Positions 22,100 through 35,100 of a stretch of 64,000 nt of DNA are shown here, piece by piece; the stretch's first letter is position 1; each line of letters opens with the position of its first letter. The notes below the pieces were generated by a model. That model was not told where the DNA came from and ran no database searches. It worked only from the letters and a program-made list of their open reading frames with translations. The DNA comes from Kappaphycus alvarezii (taxonomy: Eukaryota; Rhodophyta; Florideophyceae; Gigartinales; Solieriaceae): positions 248,001 to 312,000 of the forward strand of contig NADL03000624.1 in NCBI GenBank assembly GCA_002205965.3, in the 5' to 3' direction. The translations under genes and the position numbers were made by a program.

Positions 22100-25000
22100 T
22101 CCTTGGTATATTACTCTTACACGGGAATAATACAAAATATTGATACTTAAGGGGACTCTGAAGTACAATTATTACAACTGAGTCTATGTTTTTGCAACTG
22201 TTGAAATATTTTCCTATTTTATATTATTCTAGTTTAACTTTAAAAGACAATTTCTATAAATCTGGTTTTTTTCACTTTACTTCCAATGGTCTTTCCGCCG
22301 CTTTATTTTTTGCAAATTACAGCGCAAATTACAGTGGTAACGCTGCTGACTCTATAGGTTTTTCAAAATAATGTAAATGTACAGGGAGTCTCTTGTACAT
22401 TTGAGACAAAGTTACTATAAATGGTTTTCCACGCGTCCTGAATGTAGTGCAATTGGTAAATATATTTTATTTCCACCGCCAGAGCTGATTTTCATGATCT
22501 TTCAATGTTCATGCTGGCAAAATGCTACCAGCAAGTAATATACAGGGTCTTCACTGGAGTGGGCCTGATGGTGAACCGTCCAGATCACTCGGCTTCCAAC
22601 TTAGACCTGATATTTACGCATGAAAAAGGCACCTATGGGGCCAAGTGTCGACTTTACTCATCTCTAACTTGGATCTCAATTACTTGGCTGACTTTACTTA
22701 ACCCAACTTCGTAGATAACCATAACATAGTTAACTATTATTTATTCCTAACTGGCGACCAGGGGACAAGAATAAACAGCCACCCCGGTGTTAGCTCTGAG
22801 GTTGAATCCCAACTTCAGCCTTGCAGCAACCGTACCAACGCCAACTTTGGCTATAGCCAGTTTATCCACCCGGATTCCCCTTCTACTTACCCCTCCCTAT
22901 CCCGTATTATAGTACCCCTTTCATTGTTCGTCTGTGATATTTACTCACACTTGGCGTCTCGGACTCCGGCACATATATATACAAATAGGAACTTCAAGGT
23001 TGTCGTTGGTGACAACACCCTTACCTCTAAAGGAAATAATAAGCACTGCTAACCCACTAGTACATCCTATTTCGTTCAATATTGCACTTCTGGTGTCTAC
23101 GGTTCTTTTGACTCGATTTTTCTCAAGGCTCTAGCATTCTGTGGATCCCAGTCCCGCCTAACAACCCGGAGGGCAATTATACCGTCCAGCCGTCTAAGGA
23201 ATCACCCCCGCTCCACCCTTCTCAACTTCTCCTCGCCATCGACGGACCGTGCTACTGCATTGCAGGGTGATTAAAGGGAAAGAAGGACAGCGAAAAACCT
23301 GTGAGTATTAGTGTGTGCGTATTGATTTTCTCATTGCTTGACGGGATTTCATACCAAGACGGGAACAACTGCGCACCGCGCATTGCACTACACTCAAAAA
23401 CACCTACATCTTACCAGAACAGAGCGTCTTCCCCGGCGTCGCATCTCTTACAACGAACCCAAAAAATACTCGCGTGATGCTCAGGATGAAAACTCACTCA
23501 CTAGCAGCTATGGTAAATATTTAATTATTTCGGACGCCGAGGCGTCTCTAAATAAAAATAGCTTATTCGATAACGAATTAATCGTTTCTTGAGGCCCGTG
23601 AATACTGGCCCCATCCCTTTGGGAAGTTCAAGTAGTTATCTTGCCAAAATTTTGGCGGCTTGTGGAATCAATTTCAGGTTGAGTACAGTATCGCTCATTA
23701 CTTATTACAATCCTATTTCTTCGAAATAAATACCAACGGCGAGGTGCAATATAGAGACTTATAGCTGACCAAATCATGAAGAGACAGCATCTATTGTGTC
23801 GCGCTTAAACCTCTTGAGACTCTTTTTCAAATCATACAAGTACATTAGCGGGCCGTCTGGCCCATCTGAACTGAGTCCATTATCGAAGTGTGTCCAAAAT
23901 ATGTCTCCGATATAAGTAAATCTGCAAGCCAACTGCGACCTTCTCTTCTTCTGTTTATCCATCATAAAAGGTACCCTGTGTAATCTGCGATAGCAAAAAA
24001 ATTAATTTCAAGTCCACAAATAAAGAAATTAATGATCAAAAACAGTAGCAAAGAATAATTGGGGATAAAACTTAGTTTTGTATTACGAGCTGGCTTCTGA
24101 ATTACAAGTTTTGGTAGCATATTCTGCTCAATAATAGCTGATGACACCGTCACGTTGTCCAAACCCTCCAAAATAATAATGGTAAACACGATTTAATCAC
24201 AAACCGGCCAAACATTGCATTGACCTATTGGTCACTCGAATACGTGAGAAATCAATGGAAATATTGATATTTCAAAAATATCAATATTTGAACGGCACAA
24301 AAAAGAGAGAAAAAGGTACTCAAAATAAGTGGCCAAGTGATTCGAAAGGGAAGAACAATTTCTAGAAACTATTTACGAGTATTGAAAAAATAATGAAGCA
24401 AGGAACTGATTTTCTTAATTTTCCTCTATAGGATTTCAAAAGGTAATTTCAATAGTGAAAATGGCGTAATCTGAGCAAGTTGGACATTTTGCTGGTGGAA
24501 TTATCTTCCGAAAATAGGGTACTTTTTTAAAAAAACAGAACGGATAATAGGTTTTGGGTTGGGAGTTTATTTGTCTTAGGAAAGTCTCGCAACTTACTTC
24601 AGTTTCTGAATAGCAAGAGTAATATTTATCCCTGACTGTTACAGTTTAAATGGGAACCATTTTTGGACAAACGTGATGTTTTGGATTTAAGATTATGGGA
24701 ATTCAAGCGGGTTAGAAGAAATTGTTGCTTTAGGAACCGGAAAATATGAAGCTACCATAGACAGCCAAATGCCTGAATTAAGCCCCACTTTCAAGGCTTG
24801 GCTATCTTGGACTGTATATTGTACAAAAATTCTTCAATGTTGCTCTCTAAATGAGTGAAAAGATTAAACCCATGAACTAAATTTAATGACCATTTTAGAT
24901 ATGATATTCGAGCATACCACGAATGGTTACATCTATTCGACTAGAAATAAATAAATCTTACCCATCCATGATATTTTTGAAAACTAGGCGTTTACTGTAG

Positions 25001-28000
25001 GTTGCGCTCATGAAATTAAGCATTTTCAGGATTTACAAGAACAAAAGTTACACTGCCGAGTAAAGGGTAAACGCCAAAAATACGGATGAGAATGAGGTTT
25101 TGATGTATTTGCCCCAAAAACCCTACGTACTGTCCAACAATTTGGAGGATATTGGATATAAGAATAGAATTAGGATGGCAGTCACATTGAGCCTTCCGCT
25201 ATTGGTCATTTTTTAGATAGAAGAATCTCGAATCTGGAGTATGAATTTATTGATGGAGAACCTGCTGAAAGTGGATAATGCATCACCACATTGTATTTCA
25301 TTAGGCTACTTTACAACGTGCCGTAAAGAGAGAAAGAGGAGATAGTATTAGTGAATCAGGGAACTTTATTTGCAGTAGTAAAGAATACGTTCGTGTACCA
25401 TATGTATGCATATAAGGGGAATGTATTAGGCTGCGGAAAGAAACCGGAAAATACGTACATAATGGCCTCTCCCGAAAATAAGGAGAATATAGAGGGCTAT
25501 TGTCACCGTACTACACGTTGAAAGGAAAGAAGTTTGGCTTAGTTAATCCTTCATTCAGACCGAAACGAGGCGTAAATAATTAAGAATATATTTAAAATGG
25601 CTGTAAATCCTTATCTTCTGCTGTTGCATCGTGCACTGCGACAAATGATCGTAAAAAAGTATCATAAATACTATACCAATATCATAAATTAAATTAAATG
25701 GGGCTTTATTGCTTCAGGAAGAAGTGATTCGAAGCAGGTGTAAATATCTTTAAAATAAGTATAGAAGTCTTGATTCGATTATGCATACGATTTTGGGACA
25801 TATTGAGGTAAGAATATGAATGCACCGATATGAAATAAGTTGCAGTTACGTTTTACAATTTCGAGAAGTATTCAAAAATTGTTCAGAAGTACCTTCAACT
25901 TTTTCAGCAGATGTATATAGTTAAAAACAGATTGATTCACCTTTGGATGTTGAGAATTAAGAACTATTTCTAGCTGGTTGGGGTTTTCTTCGCCACTAGT
26001 TCAAGTTTTGGTGATGAAACGCATTTAATATATCTACATAAATTAATTCTAGTATGTTGACTTTAACCGAGATTGGCTTCTAAAAGACTTTTCTCTGAAA
26101 ATTGAAACGGAAAGATAAGTAATTTATGGGGTTATTGGTTTATTTCATCAGTATTGAGCCAGCTGCATAATGAAAGCTGGATTCAGTTTCAGGGTGGAAA
26201 TTAAAAAGTTTGCTCGCCGAAATTGTTGAAATGCCCTTACAAAGTCATATGAATTGAAGAAAATGTACCTTTTCATCTAATTTTCTTAGAGAAAGTGATG
26301 AATTTATTTTTAATTTACAAATATTTGATACGTTACTTCGGATTTTGTACGGATGAAATCAACTAAATATTTGATAGTGATATGAAAATATGCAACTCGC
26401 TGCAAATATTTGAAACAAATGAAATTGATACCCAAACTTCGAATTTAGCTCCAAATTTCATTTAATTATGCAAATAGACTAAAATTTCTTAAGGGAAAAT
26501 TTAAAAGCATTGATATTTAGTAGAGCACCTTTAACTATACAATGATGTAGTTTAACTTCCTTCAGAGTAGTTTAAGTGCATGAAAAAGCATTTCATCCGG
26601 TCAATACACTCATTCTGCGAATTTCCACAATCTCGAGGACCATTTCCCTTGCTCGGAGGATAAAATAAAGGAACCAGGACAAGAAATACCGCCCATCTCT
26701 GTTTTAAAGGCCAGATAATGCTTCTTAGCATAATTTTTGAAAAAGAAAATATTTTCATACTTTTCAAGTTGCATTAGAAAAAAATTAAGGCATAAAAATA
26801 ATTCTGAGAGAGATTCAAGTGTAAAAAGGCTTAATATCGGAAAATGTTTATAAACACACCTGTAAGTAATTTTTTCAATTAAAACACGAAATTTAAATAA
26901 TTAGTAATAATGCAAGAAATTAATCTGCTTTTGCTGCGACAGAAAAGATATATTTGGATTTTCTAACTTGTTAGACTAATATTGTTAGACTAATAAACCA
27001 AGAAACGGAGAGCCGCGCATATAATATTGAATATTTGAAGTAACCGAATCTTAGCGGAGATTTTTCTGTAATTGTGAATTATCCTACATTGAAGCAATTT
27101 AAAACGCTAAATTCACGCAAAAACTGATGAAAATGCTTTCATGCGATTATGGGACCAGTTTATTCTGTAAATTAAGACACTTAGGGTTTTTCAATAGAAA
27201 ACCTTTCGTTGAATGAGTTTATATAAAGGGTACGGGTCATCAATACTTCATGTAAGAAACGAGGAGAATATTTACGAAATTTATGAGAATGGGGAACTAC
27301 AGAAAAGAGGCAAAAATAATTCTAGGGAATTCGAATATCAATTAAGGAAATTAAGTATTCTTGAAGGGAAATTCTGTTTAAAATGAAAGCCCTGGATCGT
27401 TTATAGTTAATAATCGATTGAGATGAGCGAGGAAGTCGAAATGAAGGATAATTACAAGTATATTCTGAAGAACCGGAAGCGAGTGCCGATTTCTGAAAGC
27501 GAAATGGAAATGTCTTGTAAAATATCTCAAGCTATCTTTAGGTCTTCTCCAAAGTCTAAAGATCTTAGTAAGATTTTGGATCTTTTTGATGCATAAATGC
27601 ATCAAACCGTACGGTGAGGATAAATAAACATGAAAATGTTACGTTTTTATTCAACTTCAGCAGAGAGTGAATTTCGATAATATAATTAATTATCCGATTA
27701 TTTAGAATATTTCTGTCGACTTAATGCCATTCTTTTCGCAAATGAAACCAACAAAGGCTGTATAAAATGAATTATATACGTAGAATTACAGTGCTTCCAA
27801 CTGGGGGTGAAAAATCTCGATGTGGATCACAAATTACGATGAATGATTATGTAAGAAATAAGAAATCAATTATCTTAATTCATGCAAATCTCAATTCTCG
27901 AAACCATGTGAAAGTATGATAACAAACGTTTAAAAGGCTAAATATATTCTATATTTGTGTAATATTTTTCAAATATGTTCTCGTAATCTCGTAATTGATT

Positions 28001-28620
28001 TAATTAGCGACCCTCGGATACGAGCTGTCGGTGAAAATTTTGGACGATTCAATACAATTTTATTGAAAGGTGCATTATTTACCAAGAATAGCTCTGAGAT
28101 TGTTGTCGGAAGTGAAATGGACAATTGTTCAAGGAAGAAGAGAAGCTAAGCTATTGCAAATAGATCCTCCAATTTTTCACAGCTATGAGAAGCACACGCT
28201 GATTGAGAAGCAGAAGAACTGGTGCTTTATACGATGAAATGTTCTCATTATTGAAACTTATATTCTTGAAGTGGCCCACCCTACCATAACGGCCATAAAA
28301 ATTGAATTCTGAAAGAAACTTAGCTTTTAATTTGCTGCTCTAATGTGCAACGAGTTTATAATGATAATAAAACTTTAATTTTCGGTTAGGCTAAATCAAG
28401 CCGTTTCCTCTCTTACAATCTCTCCCAATCACACCTTTTCATGTCAGATGGAAAGTAGTATATAGTAAAAGAATAAGGCCTTTTCTAGTACTACTTTCCA
28501 AATGGTCAGTTTTTGGGCTGGTTTGCACATAAATATTTTAATGTAAACTTCCAACAATCATCTAAATATGGGTACATGCTTTAAACCCCAGTCCAGAAGC
28601 AATCTTTCTAAAGGGATGAC
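22100..28620. other. Long AT-rich stretch with no supported gene
   Basis: From about 22.1 kb to 28.6 kb there is no ORF above about 85 codons with any recognisable motif. The 24-28 kb part is AT-rich and has almost no ORFs at all. The short ORF at 22505-22714 includes NLDLIFTHEKGTYG, faintly like a LINE endonuclease block, but the similarity is too short to call. A hairpin at 24259-24289 is listed separately. Confidence 0.5.
24259..24289. repeat. 14-bp perfect inverted repeat with 3-nt loop
   Basis: AAATATTGATATTT, then CAA, then AAATATCAATATTT. An AT-only stem; chance is possible in this AT-rich tract. Confidence 0.75.
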
Positions 28621-28630
28621 AGAACATTAA

Positions 28631-28984
28631 ATGAATTCCTGCAGCAGATATTATGTTTCGAAAGCCGGTGGATTAAAAATTTATTTAATACGTTCACTGT
28701 TAGGGATAAATTTCCGGGGGATGAGATTCTCAGAGCCAATTATCCAAAGACGGAGGCTTTTCAAGCGAAAAGAGTGCTACCGAAGTATGATTGTGGGAAT
28801 AAGAACATATGAACAAGGAGAAGGACCAAGGGGCTGTAATAAAGTACAAAAGGGGCATTATCTACCCCTTTGCTCAGGGACTAGTTTTGAAGAACTGTTT
28901 CTTAGGACGGAAGATGAGTTTCAACTTCTAGACAACTCGGGTCTTCTTTTGAACTTGTATCCCAATTTGCCTGCTCTTCTGTAG
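28631..28984 (+). other. Hypothetical ORF, 117 aa
   Basis: ATG to stop without overlap by a longer ORF, standing in an otherwise ORF-poor AT-rich region. The product is basic in its first two thirds with a Leu-rich C-terminus. I see no domain, signal peptide or clear membrane segment. There is no homologous copy elsewhere in the window. It may be a small gene or chance. Confidence 0.2.
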
Positions 28985-29394
28985 AGAAGCAGTTTACTCA
29001 GCTTATATATACATTTTAACCAACCCAAAAGTCCCAAAGAAACATGCTAAGTACCAAAAAAATGAATTTAAGGGAATCTTTGGATCAAAGACACTAAAAG
29101 TGGATAATATTAGAATCAGGATATATACTTACTCCTTAAAATCTTAGTTTTCGAGATCTGAGCCAACCAATCCCTTTTAAATATCCATAGGTCCAATGCA
29201 GCTCCTGGAAATTCCGTTGAACTGCACAGAATGACAAATAGCCTTCTCTAGCATATCAAACTGCTCCAACTCTACCTCATGACATTCAAATTATGTCTGA
29301 TCCCCAGTAGAGGAGTCCAAAATAACCATCACTCCCCCCTTCTACCCTTTACCCTCCACACCAGCTCCCCAACGGTTGTACCAGTGGCTCCCAT

Positions 29395-29694
29395 GTGTCC
29401 ATTCAAGACTCCCCACCTTCTAATCCCTCTACACCAGCCTCAACTTCCTCCTCCTCAGCCTCCGCCTCAGTCTCCTCAGCCTCATCTTCGTCTCCTTCCT
29501 CATCCGCTTCCACGAAGCAACGCCCGAACGCATTCCCAGCCAATTATTCTATGGTTGTCGTCACAGTCGGCTGGTCTATTGACCATCAAGTTAAAAGCGT
29601 TGAGGGGAAAGCGGGCTCTGGATTCCTTGGCGATAGTGAGGGATGTGCAGAGGTTGGTCATGTTGAAGACAAAAGGGGGGGTGGTCTGATGTGA
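29395..29694 (+). other. Low-complexity Ser/Ala/Pro-rich ORF
   Basis: A 99-codon ORF whose first 45 residues are nearly all Ser, Ala, Pro and Thr. The same CT-rich DNA is also open in another plus frame (29279-29689) as Pro/His/Leu/Gln-rich sequence. Such composition-driven ORFs are common in CT-rich DNA. Coding is doubtful. Confidence 0.2.
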
Positions 29695-30143
29695 AGGTAG
29701 ATGGAAGAGGTAATTCTGCAACGACGGTAATATCGAGCTATAAATATGGTGACTTTTTCGCAAAGTTTCACGGCCTTGGTCGAGATAAAAAACGGCGAGT
29801 CAATGTCGCTGCTTTGAATCTTCATACATTTAGGGCAATCAAAAAATCTTCTTGTTAAATTATCGGAACTGAATTTGAAGGACGAAGCGGATCATGAGTC
29901 GAAAGTTTTTGTGAAGAGGGGTTTTGTGAAAAGGGAGGACCAAATATTCAAACGTAAAATGGAAAATGGGATCCTTCGATGAATTTGGATTCAAAAAGAA
30001 AAAGGACCACAGGGTTTCTTTTTGTTGAAAAAAGGAAAGAGGATGTGTTAATAATGGATGTCAGGAGAAAGGGAACGTGGTGGTAAATCTTTATTGGTTG
30101 TACAATGTCGCACAGAAGCGTGCGGAGGGTATTCATAAATTAA

Positions 30144-30800
30144 CTACGGATGCGGGCGGCGGAGAAAAACCTGTCGGACTTGCATTATTTGGAGACTAAA
30201 TGCAAAACGGGCAACGAAGTCGCGGAGCTCCTGTTGAGGGGAGGAACCGCGACGGGAAGCAGCGAAGGAAGTAAGGCGGCGGAAAAAACCCTTGCCGTCG
30301 TCGCCCAAGGCGCCATAGATATCAATCCCGACGGTGGAGAGGAGGATATCGTTTTGGTTGCAGTAGGTGCCGTAATGACGATGTTTCTCGCGCTCTGCGA
30401 GTGTTGCGGCAGCGCCTGCGGTAACCGTACTTGGCGAAATGTGGCGGCGTGCGGAGGGGTGGGCAACAGTAACGTCGACAGCGATATCGGTACTGTGAAG
30501 CCCGCATGCAGCGGGTATGTAAATGTCCATTCGTAGCGCGGAGGACTGCGAATGCCCAGATGGGTTGGGAACCTGGTAGAGGAGCGGATGTTCGACGAAG
30601 GCGACGATCCCAAGTTCCTTGCAGTAGCGGGCAGGAACGTTGCGGAGGATATGATGACGACGAGTCATTCCGTCTTCGTATTTGCAGGTCAACGCGTGTT
30701 GACCACTTGGACCTAAGACGGGTACGATGTCGGCCGAGCGGCGGGAGCAGACCGGACAGCGAGTAGATCCAGGGAATAGGAAAACCCCTAAATCCCCTCA
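30144..30800 (-). pseudogene. LINE family A ORF2 C-terminal fragment
   Basis: An open minus frame (ATG 30692 to stop 30144, 182 codons) plus about 90 bases upstream covers the C-terminal third of a family A ORF2. In order it has a finger CPVCSR...GQHALTC (about 30757-30686) followed by a His-rich RRHH segment, an RMDI...IAVDVTVAHP pair (about 30540-30470), a charged EREKHRHYGTYC helix (about 30400), the late motif VGIDIYGALGDDG (about 30330-30285) and a short tail. The finger, the Asp pair and a downstream Lys are all kept, so this is the clearest view of the endonuclease-like region. ACCAATAAAGATTT just beyond the stop (about 30100-30085) may be a poly(A) signal. Sequence to about 30895 may continue the element in other frames. 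Confidence 0.8.
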
Positions 30801-31184
30801 AAGGGAACAGAAATTTGCGGAACGGACCAGTTTCGTGGTGACATTCACCACGAGAAAGGCAGGATTCAAGCATTTTAAGTTTCCCAACTGCCATTCATCG
30901 TCTATGAACTGGCTGCTTGCTACCGACAGCCAATAAATAGAGGTTCTCCTGCATTTCTGGTTGCGGAGTCAGAAGCTCATGCAATCAGGAACTGAGGTGC
31001 AGCTATCAGAAATGCAGGTGCAAAAATTCCGGAGCAGAAAGAATACTCTGTACGCACCGAACGCGTTTCAATGCATAGTTTGGCGGATATTACATTATTT
31101 TTTTGTGATATTGTACAAATTTATGTTGCTCTAGTTTCGAGTGGGCGACGATTGAAATCTTATTCACTAGAGTTTAGAGGTCGT

Positions 31185-31310
31185 ACATTATGACTCGGCT
31201 TCATTTTCGGACTCTCTAATACACAGATCTGTCCCCCCTAGTCTTCGGAAAATAGCCGTCCTGCCTCCTTAATCAGTAAAGCTTTTCAATTTTCTCCCCT
31301 TTAATAATCC
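31185..31310 (+). mobile_element. LINE family B 3' UTR/terminus fragment
   Basis: GACTCTCTAATACACAGATC, the following CTTCGGAAAATAGCCGTCCTG and TTAATCAGTAAAG match 6780-6871 almost base for base. It ends with the same CTCCCCT-type terminus. No coding sequence is kept. Confidence 0.8.
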
Positions 31311-32036
31311 TTCTGGAAAATGCTCATTGTTTAGGTTATAGAAAGGGAGTTGATCACTCTCTGGAAAACGTAAATCACCTGGACGCCAGCCTCTTGGGGC
31401 TTTCAGAGGATGCTTATCTGTACCGTGGCTTCAGAGGATTCTCCGCAACCTCCATGTCCACACCTTTACGTCTTACAACATTTCTAAAAGGGGTCGTCAA
31501 AAAGTGGAAAAAAGTTGGGGAGTTTTACTCGTTGAGGATGTATTCGATTTACCCTAAAGAGAATGGAACGCGGAATTCTGTCGGGCACCCCTGAACCTGA
31601 CCTGCGTTGATCAAGCAGCTTTTTGTTTTTGCATCCTAACGCTTCTGAGATAGGGCGGAATTTGAGGTGCTTCACTGATTGGAGATGTAGGACCGCTATT
31701 TTCGAGAGTAGGGGGCTCCTGAGATAGAAATATCCGTTTTTCGAGTCATTAACGTCACCATCTTGCGGACGGGTTTTCGACTCTTCGGCTTACACTTATA
31801 ATTACAGTCTCAAACGTGCTCTGGGTGAGGAAAAGTTAATTACCCTGGCGTAATTCCAATTAACATGGCAGGTCTGGTACTCTACTCCGGAAGACAAGAT
31901 CAACTAGCCAGTTGTATTCTACTGGTGGATATAGTATAGTAGTTCTCCACTGCATTAATTGCAAGAAAGTAATTCATGCACATAAAGCGCCGCTGGGGAT
32001 CTTCAATATCCATGTTTATTGCAGTCTATCCACTCA
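31311..32036. other. Gene-free stretch
   Basis: Only ORFs below 70 codons and no recognisable motif. Confidence 0.45.
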
Positions 32037-32140
32037 ACATAGCCCTCTAGGCGGCTATTAGTCAGGAAAATAAATAATTGTTCACCACATAGCCCACTAG
32101 GCGGCTTCTTTACTCAGGAGTCTAAATAAATGTTCGCCAC
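32037..32140. repeat. Two-copy tandem repeat, period about 50 bp
   Basis: ACATAGCCCTCTAGGCGGCT at 32037 and ACATAGCCCACTAGGCGGCT at 32087, each followed by a similar GTCAGGA/CTCAGGAG...TAAATAA...TTCRCC segment. The units differ by several substitutions. Confidence 0.75.
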
Positions 32141-35100
32141 ACCACACCAGAAGGTGTTGGTCACAGGCTTATGTAAGGCTCATCATTTCCCGGAGGGATA
32201 TCGATTTCAGAAAATACGCCGAAATGGAATTACCAGCTGACAAAAAGGTCATGAATAATTTCTTTCAATTCTTTTAGGGTATCCAAAAGTCATCCTGACT
32301 CACTTGAGGCAAATATCGCCCTATGCGGCAGCAAACCTGTACATAAATACTGCTTGAGAGTAATGGAATTGGTTTTCCAGAAACTTTGACTTCTTTCTCC
32401 TTCGAGAAATGCGGAAACGGCAACATCCTCAATGACGATATATTGACAGGAAGGTATCATTGCTGCAGCCAGGTTGCATTAAGCAATATTTACCTGAAAC
32501 TTGCTTCCATGATGACAGTAACTTGTCATGCATTGATCATGACTACGTGTCCCCAATATTTTCAAACCTGTACGAGGCCTTCTCTCTTGATGCAGAAAAA
32601 GCACTACGACATTCCAGTACAGTATATTAAAGTGTAATGTATTCGAAGGCACTGTTGTGTACAGCACAGTCCTGTACACTACTGTCGTGTACCGATACTC
32701 ACCCCATGAGTATGTAAAGTACTGTACAGTACATGTAATATGCAGTTGTCCTAGCATCCTACCGTACATACATAATAATAATATGCAAGGATTTTACTTC
32801 TCCAGAATTCTCTTAATTTTTATTATATTCTCTTGTTGACCAATAACTTCTCGCTGTGAGGTAGCCAAATTACAAAATGAAAGCAATGTAAAGCTCTTAC
32901 AAGGCCATTTGATAACAAAACGTTCAGCGGACCCGGCGCGGGCTTAAATTGAAACTTTTCATTCTTGCTGCGGGTTGAATGAAGGATAACTTTGTCCATA
33001 TCATACAGTAAGAATTGCAAACGCCTAGATTCCTCGGAGGTTGATATTTTCTAATTATTTACAGAATTAGAGCGTGCAACATCTGACCGACTACTTAGTT
33101 TAGAGCATTCTAATTGCTATTACGTTAAATTTACCTTGTTTGAAATGTGAGGGATTGCCTCAGTGGATGCAGTGAATCGCAAATGGCTTTTGAGACTATA
33201 AAAATCAAGGTAGAGGCGCATCGAGCTACGGCGTTATTTAAAGGAGATGGTTTCGACGCCTGCGCGGGTGAGATTAAAACTAATTGAATCACATTAGTTC
33301 GAACAGACGCTTTGATACGAAGGAGAGAGAGGAAAGGAGACATTGCACTCTCTAACAGTCTTGTAGAAACTCATTCAGAGATTAATCTCATGAATCGCCC
33401 TCATGAAGGGTGTCAATCTTGGCAGATGTTCGCGGCTGAAGACAAGAGTAGTAGATAAAGACATGGCCTCAAAAAAACAGTCCGACGGATAGCTCGTGTC
33501 GGTTATTCCATTTGGCGTCAAATGTTGCAGAGTACCAACGAGTTTACCACATTTCAGGAAGATAAAGTTAGATTACAAAAATACTGCCAAAGAGCAGAGA
33601 GCAGTGAAGATCGTGTACCAAGTCCTAGGGGTTGTTGCTGGCCATCTCTAGGGTCCTCAACATACAAACTCTACATTGAGTTGGATGCAGATATGTATAA
33701 ATTTTGTCTACGGCCAACTAGAAATTGATGCTGTGGCAGACAGAACCGCAGCTCCTGTTAGATAAAGAATATACAATGGGATTCCTTCGCGCTCCCCTCG
33801 TGGCGAAACCTTAGCCAGTTCTATTGAATTAGGCGGCATTTGTGAAGGAAAAACAAAGTCAAAGCAGCGAAGCCCGCGATAAGGTAATTCTAATAGACTT
33901 CGTAGTAAGTTTTGTAGTAATTCCCTTTCATAATAATACTGTAAATCTGTGAACGGTCAGCCTTGAAAAAGTTTCTAATGCTCAGGTAGCGAACGAGTTA
34001 AGGTTAGTCAAAATGGATCAAAAAAGTACACTTCTTGCAAGGGAAAACTGTATAAGAGCTGGATATCAATATCCTCCCTTTGACGATAGAAACAATTGCG
34101 TTACAATTTATAGTGTGTGTTGATTCTTTGCTGTAGTAAAGAAATAGGGCTCTTTTTTAAATAAAATACTATCCGCTTTGCAAGAAAAGCCGTCAAATAG
34201 AACAAACCCCGATTAGCAAACACTTGCCTCCCCAAAAAAGTAGAAGTCCTAGGTATTAATCAGAAACGGGTGGGTAGCGAAACAGACTCTGCAGCGAGAA
34301 TGATATGCAATGGCTCATTTGACAATAAAGTCAAGAAAAAAATAGTAAAGCGATAGTATTAGTGGACACAAACTGTACGGACTAGTGGTACCGCATCATA
34401 TCGATGACAGAACAGATTGGCAAGTCTCTCGTGTGAAGATGCACTGCTGCAAGTTGAATGGAAGCAAGCCGAACCTTTCGAAAATGCAAAACCTCAAATA
34501 AGTTTCAAGAAAGCAAGGGTGTAATATTTGGCGTAATGGAAAAGTATGGAAATTAAGAACTCTTGACTGGCTACACACCGTTCTGTGCACAAAACAATTA
34601 TGGTGATATCGCTCGCTGTGCACGAAAATTGTTTCAAAGGAAACACTTCAGGCCTAAATGACGGAGATTTTGTGCTTGAAGTTGCAAGAATGCTATGTCT
34701 GGAGTGCATTGGTATGGGATTCTATTGTGGTTTTGAGTTGTTGCACCCACCGGGTCTGGAGTGTCTGTCCAGATAATGGACTGCAAGGAAGTGTTTCACA
34801 ACAAGTAAATTTGATTGGTGGAGAGGTGGTTTTTTTTCACGGAAGGATTCTAAACTGGGACAAATGTAGTGTTTTCTTAGCTGTCTGTGCTCCAGTGAAT
34901 GGTAGTTGTATTGATTTTAAAAAAATTTCCGGGGAGGAAACTACTGGCTGACAGCAAGTTTTTTTTCAGTAACGTGCACTAGGTGACTCGTTCCGTTCAG
35001 ACAAATCACGCCAAGCTGAGCTCTGATCGCGGACGAATTCTTAATCGGTACTGTACACAGTAACTTTACCAACAGTGACTCGGTGCAACACGAGCCAATC

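Noticed and set aside
22505-22714. Possible LINE endonuclease piece (NLDLIFTHEKG)
   Set aside because: One short match without neighbouring endonuclease blocks; the following 500 bases show no LINE motif.
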